Made by a program: the position numbers and the translations under genes
Notes under the pieces: model-generated
The model's input: only the letters and a program-made list of their open reading frames with translations
What the model was told of the DNA's origin: nothing
The model's database searches: none
Assembly: GCF_001005085.2 (NCBI RefSeq)
Contig: NZ_LBMU02000044.1
Location: forward strand, 1 to 64,000
DNA: 64,000 bases
Source: Streptomyces humi
Lineage (GTDB): Bacteria; Actinomycetota; Actinomycetes; Streptomycetales; Streptomycetaceae
Direction: 5' to 3'
Shown here: one piece after another, positions 8,732 through 17,549 of the stretch
Numbering within the stretch: the first letter of the stretch is position 1
Layout of the letters: each line of letters opens with the position of its first letter

Positions 8732-11700
8732 GCACACGCGTTCCCGGAGAGTCGTTGGACAGCCTGGTCAAGGCCCTGCGGGCCGGGACCGACGCGGAGG
8801 TCCGTTTCGATACCGGGAGCCGGGGCGCCTACTCGACGGACGGCTCCAACTACCGGCAGGTCCCGCTCGGCGTGGTCGTGCCCCGCACCGTGGAGGCCGG
8901 CGCCCACGCGCTGGAGCTGTGCGCCCGCTTCGACGTGCCGGTGCTGTCGCGCGGCGGCGGCACGAGTCTCGCCGGGCAGACCACGAACGAGGCCGTGGTG
9001 ATCGACTGGAGCAAGCACTGCAACGCGCTGGTCTCCGTCGACCCCGACGCCCGCACCTGCGTGGTGGAGCCGGGCATCGTGCTGGACGAACTCAACCGGC
9101 GGCTGGCCGGCCACAAGCTCAAGTTCGGCCCGAAGCCCTCGACGCACAGCCACTGCGCGCTCGGCGGCATGATCGGCAACAACTCGTGCGGGGCGTCCGC
9201 GCAGGCCTACGGCAAGACGGTCGACAACGTGCGCCGGCTCGAAGTGATGACCTACGACGGGCTGCGGATGTGGGTGGGGCCCACCTCGAAGGCCGAGCGG
9301 GCCCGGATCGCCGCCGAGGGCGGCCGGCGGGCCGAGCTGTACGACGGTCTGGACCGTCTCGTCGCCGAGTACCTGGGTGACATCCGGCGCGGCTATCCGA
9401 AGATCCCGCGCCGCGTCTCCGGCTACAACCTGGACTCGCTGCTCCCGGAGAACGGGTTCGACGTGGCCAGGGCCCTGGTCGGCAGCGAGGGCACCCTGGT
9501 GACCGTGCTGCACGCCGAGCTGGAGCTGGTGCCGGTACCGGCGTACGAGTCGCTGCTGGTGCTCGGGTACGACGACATCTGCCAGGCCGCCGACCACGTG
9601 TCGCAGCTGCTCGAGCACTGCTCCCCCGGCCAGCTGGAGGCGCTGGACGGGCGGATGGCGCAGCTGATGCGTGAGGAGCACGCCTACCTGGAATCGCTGC
9701 GGGTGCTGCCGGAGGCGGACAGCTGGCTGCTGGTGCAGTTCACCGGGGACAGCCAGGAGGAGGTCGACGCGCAGGCGCACGCGCTGCTGAAGTCGATCGG
9801 GCGGTCCGAGAAGGACTCCTCGGTCGCCTTCTCGGACAACCCGCAGCGTGAGCAGAAGATGCTCAAGGCGCGCGAGGCCGGTCTCGGGGTGACCGCGCGG
9901 CCGCCGGACGACCGGGAGACCTGGGAGGGCTGGGAGGACTCGGCGGTGCCGCCCGAACGGCTCGGCGACTACCTGCGGGACCTCAAAGGGCTGTTCGAGG
10001 AGTTCGACTACGACCACCCTTCGCTGTACGGGCACTTCGGGCAGGGCTGTGTGCACACCCGGATCCCGTTCGGGCTGAAGACCGCGGACGGGGTGGCTGA
10101 CTTCCGCCGGTTCCTGGAGCGGGCCGCCGACCTGGTGGCGTCGTACGACGGTTCGCTGTCGGGCGAGCACGGCGACGGCCAGTCCCGGGGCGAGCTGCTG
10201 AGCCGGATGTTCGGGGAACGGCTGGTCGGTGCCTTCGGCGAGCTGAAGGCACTGTTCGACCCGGGCAACCGGATGAACCCCGGCAAGGTCGTCGACCCGC
10301 ATCCGGTGGACGGGCAGCTGCGGCTCGGGCCCGCCTGGCGGCCGGACACCCACGACACCCACTTCGGGTACCCGGAGGACGACCACTCCTTCACCAGGGC
10401 GGTGCTGCGCTGCGTCGGCATCGGCAACTGCCGGAGCCTCGAAGGCGACGTGATGTGCCCCTCGTACCGGGCCACCCGCGAGGAGGAGCACTCCACGCGC
10501 GGACGGTCGCGGCTGCTGTTCGAGATGCTCGACGGGCATGCCGACTCGGCGGTCAAGGACGGCTGGCGGTCCACCGAGGTCCGGGACGCCCTGGATCTCT
10601 GTCTGGCCTGCAAGGGCTGCAAGTCGGACTGTCCGACGGGCGTCGACATGGCCACGTACAAGGCGGAGTTCCTCGCCCACCACTACGCGGGCCGGCCCCG
10701 CCCGGCCGCCCACTACTCGATGGGCTGGCTGCCCCTGTGGGCGCAACTGGCTGAGCACGCGCCCGGGTTGGCGAACAGCGCGCTGCACGCGCCGCTGCTC
10801 GGCCGGGCCGGGAAGGTCCTCGCCGGGGTGGCCGGGGAGCGGCGGCCGCCGGTCTTCGCCGAGCGGTCCTTCGTCCGGTGGTGGCGCGCTCTCGGCACCG
10901 GGCAGCCGGACCCGGCGGATCCGGCGACCGTGGTCCTGTGGCCCGACACCTTCAGCAACCACTTCCATCCCTCGGTCGCGATGTCGGCGGTACGGGTCCT
11001 GGAGGACGCCGGTTTCCGGGTGGCCGTGCCCGAGACCCCCGTGTGCTGCGGCCTGACATGGATCTCGACCGGTCAACTGGCCGTCGCCAAGAAGGTGTTG
11101 CGCCGCTCCCTGCGGGCGCTGGCGCCCTATCTGGAAGCGGGCACGCCGGTCATCGGCCTGGAGCCGTCCTGCACGGCCGTGTTCCGCTCCGACGCACCCG
11201 AACTGCTGCCCGACGACCAGGACGTACAGCGGCTCGCCGGGCAGACCCGTACCTTCGCCGAGCAGCTGGTCCATCACGCGCCCGACGGGTGGCAGCCGCC
11301 GTTCCTGGCCCGGCAGGCGACCGTGCAGACCCACTGCCACCAACACGCGATCATGAAGTTCGACGCCGACCGTGAGCTGATGCACAGGGCCCGTCTGGAC
11401 GCGGACGTCCTCGACGAGGGCTGCTGCGGGCTGGCCGGCAACTTCGGCTTCGAACGCGGGCACCACGACGTCTCCATGGCCGTCGGCGAACTGGGGGTCC
11501 TGCCCGCGGTGCGCGGGGCCGCCCCCGACAGTCTGGTGCTGGCCGACGGGTTCAGCTGCCGGACCCAGATCGAGCAGGGCGGCACCGGGCGCCGGGCCCT
11601 GCACCTGGCGGAGGCGCTGGCCATGGCCCTCGACGGGCCCGTGCCCAGTGACCACCCCGAGCGGCTCGCCCGGCGGCCCGCGGAACCCTCCGGGGCCGCC

Positions 11701-11781
11701 CGATGGGCGACCACCGCCGCCGCCGGGACCCTCGCGGCCGCGGCCGCGCTGGGCGCCGTACGGCAGCTGCGCCGCCCGTGA
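8728..11781 (+). CDS. FAD-linked oxidase / Fe-S fusion dehydrogenase with C-terminal membrane tail
   Basis: A 1017-residue 2-hydroxyacid-type dehydrogenase. Order of parts: FAD-binding PCMH domain (about 45-225, with the LSRGGGTSLAGQ loop), FAD-oxidase C-terminal domain (to about 540), a ferredoxin-like segment with CxxxxxC...MCP near 565-580 and CLACKGCKSDCP near 625, and two CCG domains (CCGLTW near 773, CCGLAGNFGF near 899). This layout fits D-2-hydroxyglutarate or D-lactate dehydrogenases that pass electrons to quinones. The final 27 residues are an Ala/Thr-rich hydrophobic helix plus a basic end (RQLRRP), which looks like a C-terminal membrane tail. A similar tail ends the SDR at 14842-15855. 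ATG at 8728 overlaps the upstream stop; GGAGGT precedes it. Confidence 0.88.
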   Translation: MSTRVPGESLDSLVKALRAGTDAEVRFDTGSRGAYSTDGSNYRQVPLGVVVPRTVEAGAHALELCARFDVPVLSRGGGTSLAGQTTNEAVVIDWSKHCNALVSVDPDARTCVVEPGIVLDELNRRLAGHKLKFGPKPSTHSHCALGGMIGNNSCGASAQAYGKTVDNVRRLEVMTYDGLRMWVGPTSKAERARIAAEGGRRAELYDGLDRLVAEYLGDIRRGYPKIPRRVSGYNLDSLLPENGFDVARALVGSEGTLVTVLHAELELVPVPAYESLLVLGYDDICQAADHVSQLLEHCSPGQLEALDGRMAQLMREEHAYLESLRVLPEADSWLLVQFTGDSQEEVDAQAHALLKSIGRSEKDSSVAFSDNPQREQKMLKAREAGLGVTARPPDDRETWEGWEDSAVPPERLGDYLRDLKGLFEEFDYDHPSLYGHFGQGCVHTRIPFGLKTADGVADFRRFLERAADLVASYDGSLSGEHGDGQSRGELLSRMFGERLVGAFGELKALFDPGNRMNPGKVVDPHPVDGQLRLGPAWRPDTHDTHFGYPEDDHSFTRAVLRCVGIGNCRSLEGDVMCPSYRATREEEHSTRGRSRLLFEMLDGHADSAVKDGWRSTEVRDALDLCLACKGCKSDCPTGVDMATYKAEFLAHHYAGRPRPAAHYSMGWLPLWAQLAEHAPGLANSALHAPLLGRAGKVLAGVAGERRPPVFAERSFVRWWRALGTGQPDPADPATVVLWPDTFSNHFHPSVAMSAVRVLEDAGFRVAVPETPVCCGLTWISTGQLAVAKKVLRRSLRALAPYLEAGTPVIGLEPSCTAVFRSDAPELLPDDQDVQRLAGQTRTFAEQLVHHAPDGWQPPFLARQATVQTHCHQHAIMKFDADRELMHRARLDADVLDEGCCGLAGNFGFERGHHDVSMAVGELGVLPAVRGAAPDSLVLADGFSCRTQIEQGGTGRRALHLAEALAMALDGPVPSDHPERLARRPAEPSGAARWATTAAAGTLAAAAALGAVRQLRRP

Positions 11782-11815
11782 ACACGCACGTCCACCACAG
11801 GAAAGGTTGTCGAAC

Positions 11816-13618
11816 ATGTCGACGAAGGTCTCCGACTACATCCTCCAGCGGCTGCGCGAGTGGGACGTGGAACATGTCTTCGCCTACCCCGGCGACGGCA
11901 TCAACGCCCTGCTCGCGGCCTGGGGACGCGCGGAGAACAAGCCCCGGTTCATCCAGTCCCGGCACGAGGAGATGTCCGCCTTCGAGGCCTGCGGGTACGC
12001 GAAGTTCTCCGGCAAGGTCGGCGTGTGCGCCGCCACCTCCGGCCCCGGCGCCATCCATCTCCTCAACGGCCTGTACGACGCCAAGCTGGACCATGTCCCG
12101 GTGGTGGCGATCGTCGGGCAGACCAACCGCAGCGCCATGGGCGGCTCCTACCAGCAGGAGATCGACCTGGTCAGCCTGTACAAGGACGTCGCCTCGGACT
12201 TCTGCGAGATGGTCACCGTGCCCGAGCAGCTTCCGAACGTCCTGGACCGCGCCATGCGCACCGCGATGGCGCGCCGCTCGGTGACCGCTCTCATCATCCC
12301 GGCCGACGTGCAGGAACTCGACTACTCGCCGCCCGAGCACGCCTTCAAGATGGTGCCGTCCAGCCTCGGCATGTCGCACTACGCGCCGGTGCCCGACGAC
12401 GGCGACCTCCAGCGCGCCGCCGACGTGCTCAACTCCGGCGGCAGGACGGCCATCCTGATCGGCCAGGGCGCACGCGGCGCCCGCACGGAGGTCAAGGAGG
12501 TCGCCGACCGGCTCGGCGCGGGGGTCGCGAAGGCGCTGCTGGGCAAGGACGCCCTCGACGACGACCTGCCCTACGTCACCGGTGCCATCGGACTGCTCGG
12601 CACCCGGCCGTCGTACGAGATGATGCGCGACTGCGACACGCTGCTCGTCATCGGTTCGTCCTTCCCGTACACGCAGTTCCTGCCGGCGTTCGGGAAGGCG
12701 CGGGCCGTGCAGATCGACATCGATCCGCACATGGTCGGGATGCGCTACCCCTTCGAGGTCAACCTCGTCGGCGACGCCGCCCGGACGCTGCGCCGGCTGC
12801 TGCCGCTGCTGGACCAGATGGAGGACCCGTCCTGGCGGGAGACGATCGAGAGCAACGTCAGGGACTGGTGGGAGGTGATGGAGCGGCGGGCCGCCGTCCA
12901 GGCCGACCCGATCAACCCCGAGCACGTGGCCCACTCCCTCAGCGGGCTGCTCCCGGACGACGTGATCCTCTCCTCCGACTCCGGTTCGGCCGCCAACTGG
13001 TACGCCCGGCACCTGAAGCTGGGCGGGGCGATGCGGGGTTCGCTGTCGGGGACGCTGGCGACGATGGGTCCGGGCGTGCCGTACGCCATCGGCGCCAAGT
13101 TCGCGCACGGCGACCGGCCGGCGATCGCCCTGGTCGGTGACGGGGCGATGCAGATGAACGGCATGGCCGAGCTGATCACCATCGCCAAGTACTGGCAGGA
13201 CTGGGAGGACCCGCGGCTGATCGTCGCCGTGTTCAACAACCGGGACCTGAACCAGGTGACCTGGGAGATGCGGGCGATGGAGGGCGCTCCGCAGTTCCTG
13301 CCCTCGCAGTCCATCCCGGACGTCGGGTACGCCGACTTCGCCCGCTCGCTGGGCCTGACGGGCATGCGGATCGAGGAGCCGGGCGGGGTGACCGGCGCCT
13401 GGGAGACCGCGCTCGCCGCCGACCGGCCGTGCGTCCTCGACTTCGTGACCGATCCGGCCGTACCGCCGATCCCGCCGCACGCCACCCTCGACCAGATCGA
13501 GGCGGCGGCCGCCGCCGTCCTCAAGGGCGACAGCGACCGGGTGGCGATGGTCCGGCAGGGCTTCAAGGCCAAGGTGCAGGAGTTCCTGCCGCACCGGCAC
13601 GAAGCGGGACGGCGGTGA
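11816..13618 (+). CDS. Thiamine-diphosphate enzyme, pyruvate oxidase/acetolactate synthase-like
   Basis: A 600-residue ThDP-dependent enzyme. Pyr domain: AYPGDGINALL and the ThDP-activating Glu in QSRHEEMSAFE near residue 50. The central FAD/ADP-binding-type domain includes GQGARGA. PP domain: GDGAMQMNG near residue 440, followed 26 residues later by FNN, the Mg-ThDP motif. Overall it resembles pyruvate:quinone oxidase-type proteins of actinobacteria more than biosynthetic acetolactate synthase, because no regulatory subunit gene is nearby. ATG 11816 follows AGGAAAGG. The stop overlaps the GTG of the enolase-family gene (GTGA). Possible role: decarboxylation of a 2-oxo acid made by the preceding dehydrogenase (inference). 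Confidence 0.88.
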   Translation: MSTKVSDYILQRLREWDVEHVFAYPGDGINALLAAWGRAENKPRFIQSRHEEMSAFEACGYAKFSGKVGVCAATSGPGAIHLLNGLYDAKLDHVPVVAIVGQTNRSAMGGSYQQEIDLVSLYKDVASDFCEMVTVPEQLPNVLDRAMRTAMARRSVTALIIPADVQELDYSPPEHAFKMVPSSLGMSHYAPVPDDGDLQRAADVLNSGGRTAILIGQGARGARTEVKEVADRLGAGVAKALLGKDALDDDLPYVTGAIGLLGTRPSYEMMRDCDTLLVIGSSFPYTQFLPAFGKARAVQIDIDPHMVGMRYPFEVNLVGDAARTLRRLLPLLDQMEDPSWRETIESNVRDWWEVMERRAAVQADPINPEHVAHSLSGLLPDDVILSSDSGSAANWYARHLKLGGAMRGSLSGTLATMGPGVPYAIGAKFAHGDRPAIALVGDGAMQMNGMAELITIAKYWQDWEDPRLIVAVFNNRDLNQVTWEMRAMEGAPQFLPSQSIPDVGYADFARSLGLTGMRIEEPGGVTGAWETALAADRPCVLDFVTDPAVPPIPPHATLDQIEAAAAAVLKGDSDRVAMVRQGFKAKVQEFLPHRHEAGRR

Positions 13619-14724
13619 GCGACCTGCCGGCCGTCGAACGGGTGGACAGCGCCGTCTACACCGTTCCGACGGACGCACCCGAGGCGGACGGCACCGCGGC
13701 CTGGGACAGCACCACGCTCGTCCTGGTCACCGTCCGCTGCGGGGAGGTCTCCGGGCTGGGGTACACCTACGCCCCGGCGGCGGCCGCGAGGACCGTCGAC
13801 GACCTGCTCGCCCCGGCGGTCACCGGCCTTTCCGCGCTCGACGTGCCGCGCGCCAACGAGGCCATGCGGCGGGCCGTGCGCAACGCCGGGCTGCCGGGGA
13901 TCGCCGCGGAGGCGGTCTCCGCCGTGGACATCGCCCTGTGGGACGCCAAGGCACGGCTGCTCGGGCTCCCGCTGGTGGACCTGCTCGGCGCCGCCCGTGA
14001 CGAGGTGCCGGTGTACGGCAGCGGCGGCTTCACCACGTACGACGCGGAGCGGCAGGACCGGCAGCTGCGGGGCTGGGTGGCGGAGGAGGGCATCCCCCGC
14101 GTCAAGATCAAGATCGGGGAGTCCTGGGGCAGCCGCGAGACCCGTGACCTGGCACGGGTGGCCCGGGCCCGCGCGAGCATCGGCGACGCGGCCGAACTGT
14201 ACGTGGACGCCAACGGCGGTTACGGCGTGAAGCAGGCGGTGCGGGTGGCCGCGGGGCTGGACGGGGAGGGCGTGACCTGGTTCGAGGAGCCGGTCTCCTC
14301 CGACCACCTCGACGCGCTGGCCGCCGTCCGTGGCCGGGTCATGGCCGATGTGACGGCCGGCGAGTACGGCTACACGCTCCCGTACTTCCGGCACATGCTC
14401 GCCGCCGGGGCCGTCGACTGTCTCCAGGCGGACGTCACCCGCTGCGGCGGGATCACCGTCTGGCTGCGGGTCGCGGCGCTGGCGCTGGGCCACGGCCTGG
14501 AGATCTCGGGGCACTGCGCACCCGCCGCCCACGCGCACGCGGCGGCCTCGGTGCCGAACCTGCGGCACCTGGAGTGGTTCCACGACCACGTCCGCATCGA
14601 GCGCCTGCTCTTCCACGGCGCACCCGGTCCGCAGGGCGGCGCCCTGGTCCCGGGCCGCGACGGGTCCCCCGGCCTGGGACTGCGGCTCGACGCCGAACGG
14701 GCCGGCCCCTACCGCGTCGGCTGA
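13615..14724 (+). CDS. Enolase-superfamily enzyme (mandelate racemase / muconate lactonizing type)
   Basis: A 369-residue enzyme with the full catalytic set: KxK at residues 164 and 166 (VKIKIG), metal ligands Asp198 (YVDANGG), Glu224 (WFEEPV) and Glu250 (TAGEYGY), an Asp at 273, and His300 in ISGHCAPAAH. The Lys-x-Lys plus His pair fits sugar-acid dehydratases or racemases; the substrate cannot be fixed. The GTG start overlaps the ThDP enzyme stop, so the two are probably made together. Together with the dehydrogenase and ThDP enzyme this suggests acid-sugar or hydroxyacid catabolism. Confidence 0.88.
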   Translation: MSDLPAVERVDSAVYTVPTDAPEADGTAAWDSTTLVLVTVRCGEVSGLGYTYAPAAAARTVDDLLAPAVTGLSALDVPRANEAMRRAVRNAGLPGIAAEAVSAVDIALWDAKARLLGLPLVDLLGAARDEVPVYGSGGFTTYDAERQDRQLRGWVAEEGIPRVKIKIGESWGSRETRDLARVARARASIGDAAELYVDANGGYGVKQAVRVAAGLDGEGVTWFEEPVSSDHLDALAAVRGRVMADVTAGEYGYTLPYFRHMLAAGAVDCLQADVTRCGGITVWLRVAALALGHGLEISGHCAPAAHAHAAASVPNLRHLEWFHDHVRIERLLFHGAPGPQGGALVPGRDGSPGLGLRLDAERAGPYRVG

Positions 14725-14756
14725 CGGAGCGGAGTTCACCGCGGCTCGCTGAAGCG

Positions 14757-14828
14757 CACGAAAGCGCCCACGAAAGTGCTCACGGAAGCGCTCACGAAAG
14801 TGCTCCCGGAAGCGCTCACGAAACGAAC
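14757..14828. repeat. 12-bp tandem repeat array
   Basis: Six head-to-tail units close to CACGAAAGYGCT (cacgaaagcgcc, cacgaaagtgct, cacggaagcgct, cacgaaagtgct, cccggaagcgct, then cacgaaacgaac) fill the gap between the enolase-family gene and the SDR. The array ends about five bases before the SDR ribosome binding site AGGAAAGG. Alternating R/Y positions suggest duplication of a 24-bp pair. No protein-coding role is apparent. Confidence 0.8.
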
Positions 14829-14841
14829 GAAGGAAAGGACC

Positions 14842-15855
14842 ATGTCGCAAGTCGTCGTCATCACCGGAGCCAGTGCCGGCATCGGCCGTGCCACGGCCCG
14901 GCTCTTCGCCGAGCGCGGTGCCCGCATCGCCCTCGTGGCCCGTGGCGAGGCCGGACTGGAGGCGGCCGCCAAGGAGGTCGCCGAACGCGGCGGCCGGCCG
15001 CTGGTCCAGCAGGCCGACACCGCCGACCCCGCCCAGCTGGAGGCCGTCGCCGACGCCACCGAACGGCTCCTCGGCCCCATCGACGTCTGGATCAACTGCG
15101 CCTTCACCAGTGTGTTCGCGCCCTTCACCGAGATCACCCCGGAGGAGTACCGGCGGGTGACCGAGGTGACGTACCTCGGGTTCGTCAACGGCACCCGGAC
15201 CGCCCTCGGCCGGATGCTCCCGCGGGACCGCGGGACGATCGTGCAGGTCGGTTCCGCGCTCGGCGAGCGGGCCATCCCGCTCCAGTCGGCCTACTGCGCG
15301 GCCAAGCACGCCATCAACGGCTTCACCTCGTCGGTCCGCGTGGAGCTGCTGCACCAGGGCAGCAACGTGCACGTCACGGTCGCCCAGATGCCCGCCGTCA
15401 ACACCCCGCAGTTCTCCTGGGTGCGGACCCGGCTCCCCCACCACGCGCAGCCGGTGCCGCCGATCTACCAGCCCGAGGTGGCCGCCCGCGGAGTCCTGTA
15501 CGCGGCCGATCACCCACGGCGCAAGCAGCGCTACATCGGGGCCACGACCGCGGCGACGATCTGGGCCAACCGGCTCGCCCCGGCCCTGCTCGACCGCTAC
15601 CTGGCGCGGACGGGCTTCGGCTCCCAGCAGACGGACGAGTCCGCCCCGGCCGGTTCCGGCAACCTGTACTCGCCGGCCGACGCCACGCCCGGCTCCGATC
15701 ACGGCGCCCACGGCGAGTTCGACGAGCGGTCCCACCCGCGCTCCGTGCAGGCCGCGCTGGCCCGGCATCCCGCGGCGACGGCGGTGACCACGACGGCGCT
15801 GACCGTGGCGGCCGTCGGCGGCATACGCCGGCTGCTGGGCACCGGCAGCGCGTAG
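14842..15855 (+). CDS. Short-chain dehydrogenase/reductase with C-terminal membrane tail
   Basis: A 337-residue SDR. TGASAGIG at residues 8-15 is the nucleotide-binding motif, and the catalytic Ser138, Tyr151 and Lys155 are in VQVGSALG and AYCAAKHAIN. Usual SDRs end near residue 250; this one has about 85 extra residues: a linker rich in Ser/Gly/Asp, then a hydrophobic helix (TAVTTTALTVAAVGGI) and a basic end. The tail resembles that of the FAD/Fe-S dehydrogenase upstream. ATG 14842 has AGGAAAGG upstream. The substrate is unknown. Confidence 0.87.
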   Translation: MSQVVVITGASAGIGRATARLFAERGARIALVARGEAGLEAAAKEVAERGGRPLVQQADTADPAQLEAVADATERLLGPIDVWINCAFTSVFAPFTEITPEEYRRVTEVTYLGFVNGTRTALGRMLPRDRGTIVQVGSALGERAIPLQSAYCAAKHAINGFTSSVRVELLHQGSNVHVTVAQMPAVNTPQFSWVRTRLPHHAQPVPPIYQPEVAARGVLYAADHPRRKQRYIGATTAATIWANRLAPALLDRYLARTGFGSQQTDESAPAGSGNLYSPADATPGSDHGAHGEFDERSHPRSVQAALARHPAATAVTTTALTVAAVGGIRRLLGTGSA

Positions 15856-15956
15856 CGGAACGATGGGCAAGACTTGACCCTGAGCGCTTGTGAGCTCGTG
15901 CGGTGCGGCGGATCATTGGCCGAATCCCGCCCCCTCCGAGCAAGCTGGAGCTCCCG

Positions 15957-17483
15957 GTGACCGCTGGCCCCCTCGCTCCCGACCCGGTCGACGCGCCGAC
16001 CCCGGCCCAGGCGGAACGGCGGAAGCTGCGCAAGCACTTCGGCCGCTTCGACATCCTGTTCTTCCTGCTGTGCACCATCGTCGGCGTGGACACCATCGGC
16101 GTGGTGGCCGCGAAGGGCGCCGAGGCGTTCACCTGGCTGATCGTGCTGGCCGTGGTGTTCTTCGTGCCGTCCGCGCTGCTGATCGCCGAGCTCGGGGCCG
16201 CCTTTCCGGACGAGGGCGGCCCCTACATCTGGACCAGCCGGGCCTTCGGGCGCCTCGCCGGTGCCGTCAACAACTTCCTGTACTGGATCACCAACCCGGT
16301 GTGGCTGGGCGGCACCCTCGCCGTCTCGGCCGTCACCGCGTACACCACCTTCTTCAACGGCGGGAAGGACCTGGGCGCCCCCGCCTTCTACGCCTTCACG
16401 CTGGTCTTCGTCTGGGTGGGGGTGCTCGCCGCGATCCTCTCCTTCGACATCGGCAAGTGGATCCCGACCATCGGCGCCTGGAGCCGGTTCCTGCTGCTCG
16501 GCCTGTTCACGGTGACGGTCGTGGTGTACGGCGTACAGCACGGCCTGCACGGCTTCGGGACGGGCGATTTCTCGCCGACCTACGCGGGCTTCGTCGGTCT
16601 GGTGCCGGTGCTGATGTTCAACTACGTCGGTTTCGAGCTGCCCAACACGGCCGGCGACGAGATGACGAACCCGCAGAAGGACGTCCCGTACGGGATCTTC
16701 CGCAGCGCCGTCCTCTCCGTCCTGCTGTACGCGCTGCCGATCCTCGGCATCCTGCTCGTCCTGCCGGTCAAGGCCATCACCGGCCTCGGCGGGTTCGTGG
16801 ACGCGATCAGGCAGGTCTTCACCGTGTACGGCGGCCACGTCGGCGCCGACGGCACGGCCACGCTGACCGGGGCCGGCTCGGTGCTCGGCGACCTGGCCGC
16901 GATCATGTTCATCCTCACGGTGCTGTCCTCGGGCGTCACCTGGATCATGGGGTCCGACCGGGCCCTGGCCGTCTCCGGCTACGACGGCGCGGCACCCCGC
17001 TTCCTCGGCGTCATCTCCAGCCGGTTCGGCACCCCGGTCCGGGTCAACGTGCTCAGCGGGCTGGTCTCCACGGTCGTCCTGGTCCTGGCCCACGAGCTGA
17101 CCAACGGCAGCGCGGCCAAGCTCTTCGGCGCGGTCCTCGGGCTCGCGGTGTCCACCACCCTCGTCAGCTACCTGGGCATCTTCCCCGCGCTGCCGGTGCT
17201 GCGCCGCAGGTACCCGGACACCCCCCGGCCCTACCGCACCCCGCTCCCCCGCGTCATCGGCACGGTCCTCACACTGCTCATCCTGTTCGCGAGCGTGCAG
17301 CTGGTCGCGCCCGGACTGGGCGACCACTGGTTCGGCGCAGGCTACGCGCCGGACGGCTGGAGCCACACCGAGCGCTGGAAGTACCTCGCGACGGAGCTGG
17401 TGCCGCTCGTCGGGTTCATGCTGCTGGGAGTGGTGTTCTGGGCGCTCGGGAGCCCGACCCGGCGGGCGGCGGAACACCGCTGA
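15957..17483 (+). CDS. APC-family amino acid permease
   Basis: A membrane transporter of about 508 residues with twelve or more hydrophobic segments. The first helix FFLLCTIVGVDTIGVVAAKG and the ELGAAFPDEGGPYIWTSRAFG block are typical of the APC superfamily (amino acid or polyamine uptake, proton-coupled or exchange). I prefer the GTG at 15957, preceded by CTGGAG; an in-frame GTG at 15903 would add 18 residues but has no visible ribosome binding site. A long C-terminal extracytoplasmic loop (residues about 450-475, with several Trp) precedes the last helix. The substrate cannot be decided. Confidence 0.85.
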   Translation: MTAGPLAPDPVDAPTPAQAERRKLRKHFGRFDILFFLLCTIVGVDTIGVVAAKGAEAFTWLIVLAVVFFVPSALLIAELGAAFPDEGGPYIWTSRAFGRLAGAVNNFLYWITNPVWLGGTLAVSAVTAYTTFFNGGKDLGAPAFYAFTLVFVWVGVLAAILSFDIGKWIPTIGAWSRFLLLGLFTVTVVVYGVQHGLHGFGTGDFSPTYAGFVGLVPVLMFNYVGFELPNTAGDEMTNPQKDVPYGIFRSAVLSVLLYALPILGILLVLPVKAITGLGGFVDAIRQVFTVYGGHVGADGTATLTGAGSVLGDLAAIMFILTVLSSGVTWIMGSDRALAVSGYDGAAPRFLGVISSRFGTPVRVNVLSGLVSTVVLVLAHELTNGSAAKLFGAVLGLAVSTTLVSYLGIFPALPVLRRRYPDTPRPYRTPLPRVIGTVLTLLILFASVQLVAPGLGDHWFGAGYAPDGWSHTERWKYLATELVPLVGFMLLGVVFWALGSPTRRAAEHR

Positions 17484-17536
17484 GCCGGACGGGGCAGCGC
17501 CGCCGGACCCACCGGCCGACCGATGATCATTGCGCG

Positions 17537-17549
17537 TACGCTCGTGCAC
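17537..17549 (+). promoter_or_regulatory. Probable -10 element for leaderless hydrolase transcript
   Basis: TACGCT at 17537-17542 lies seven bases before the chosen ATG (17550). A TAnnnT hexamer at that distance puts the transcription start at or next to the start codon. No ribosome binding site is present. A clear -35 box is not visible. Confidence 0.4.

Noticed and set aside
8710-11817. 1035-codon open frame antisense to the FAD/Fe-S dehydrogenase
   Set aside because: Composition is the mirror of a real gene (runs of Arg, Gly, His, Val, Pro, Gln), with no domain. Third-position GC bias keeps stops out of the opposite strand. The sense frame has clear FAD, Fe-S and CCG motifs.
15874-15879. 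TTGACC before the APC permease as a promoter
   Set aside because: No acceptable -10 at the required distance; the permease may be read from further upstream.
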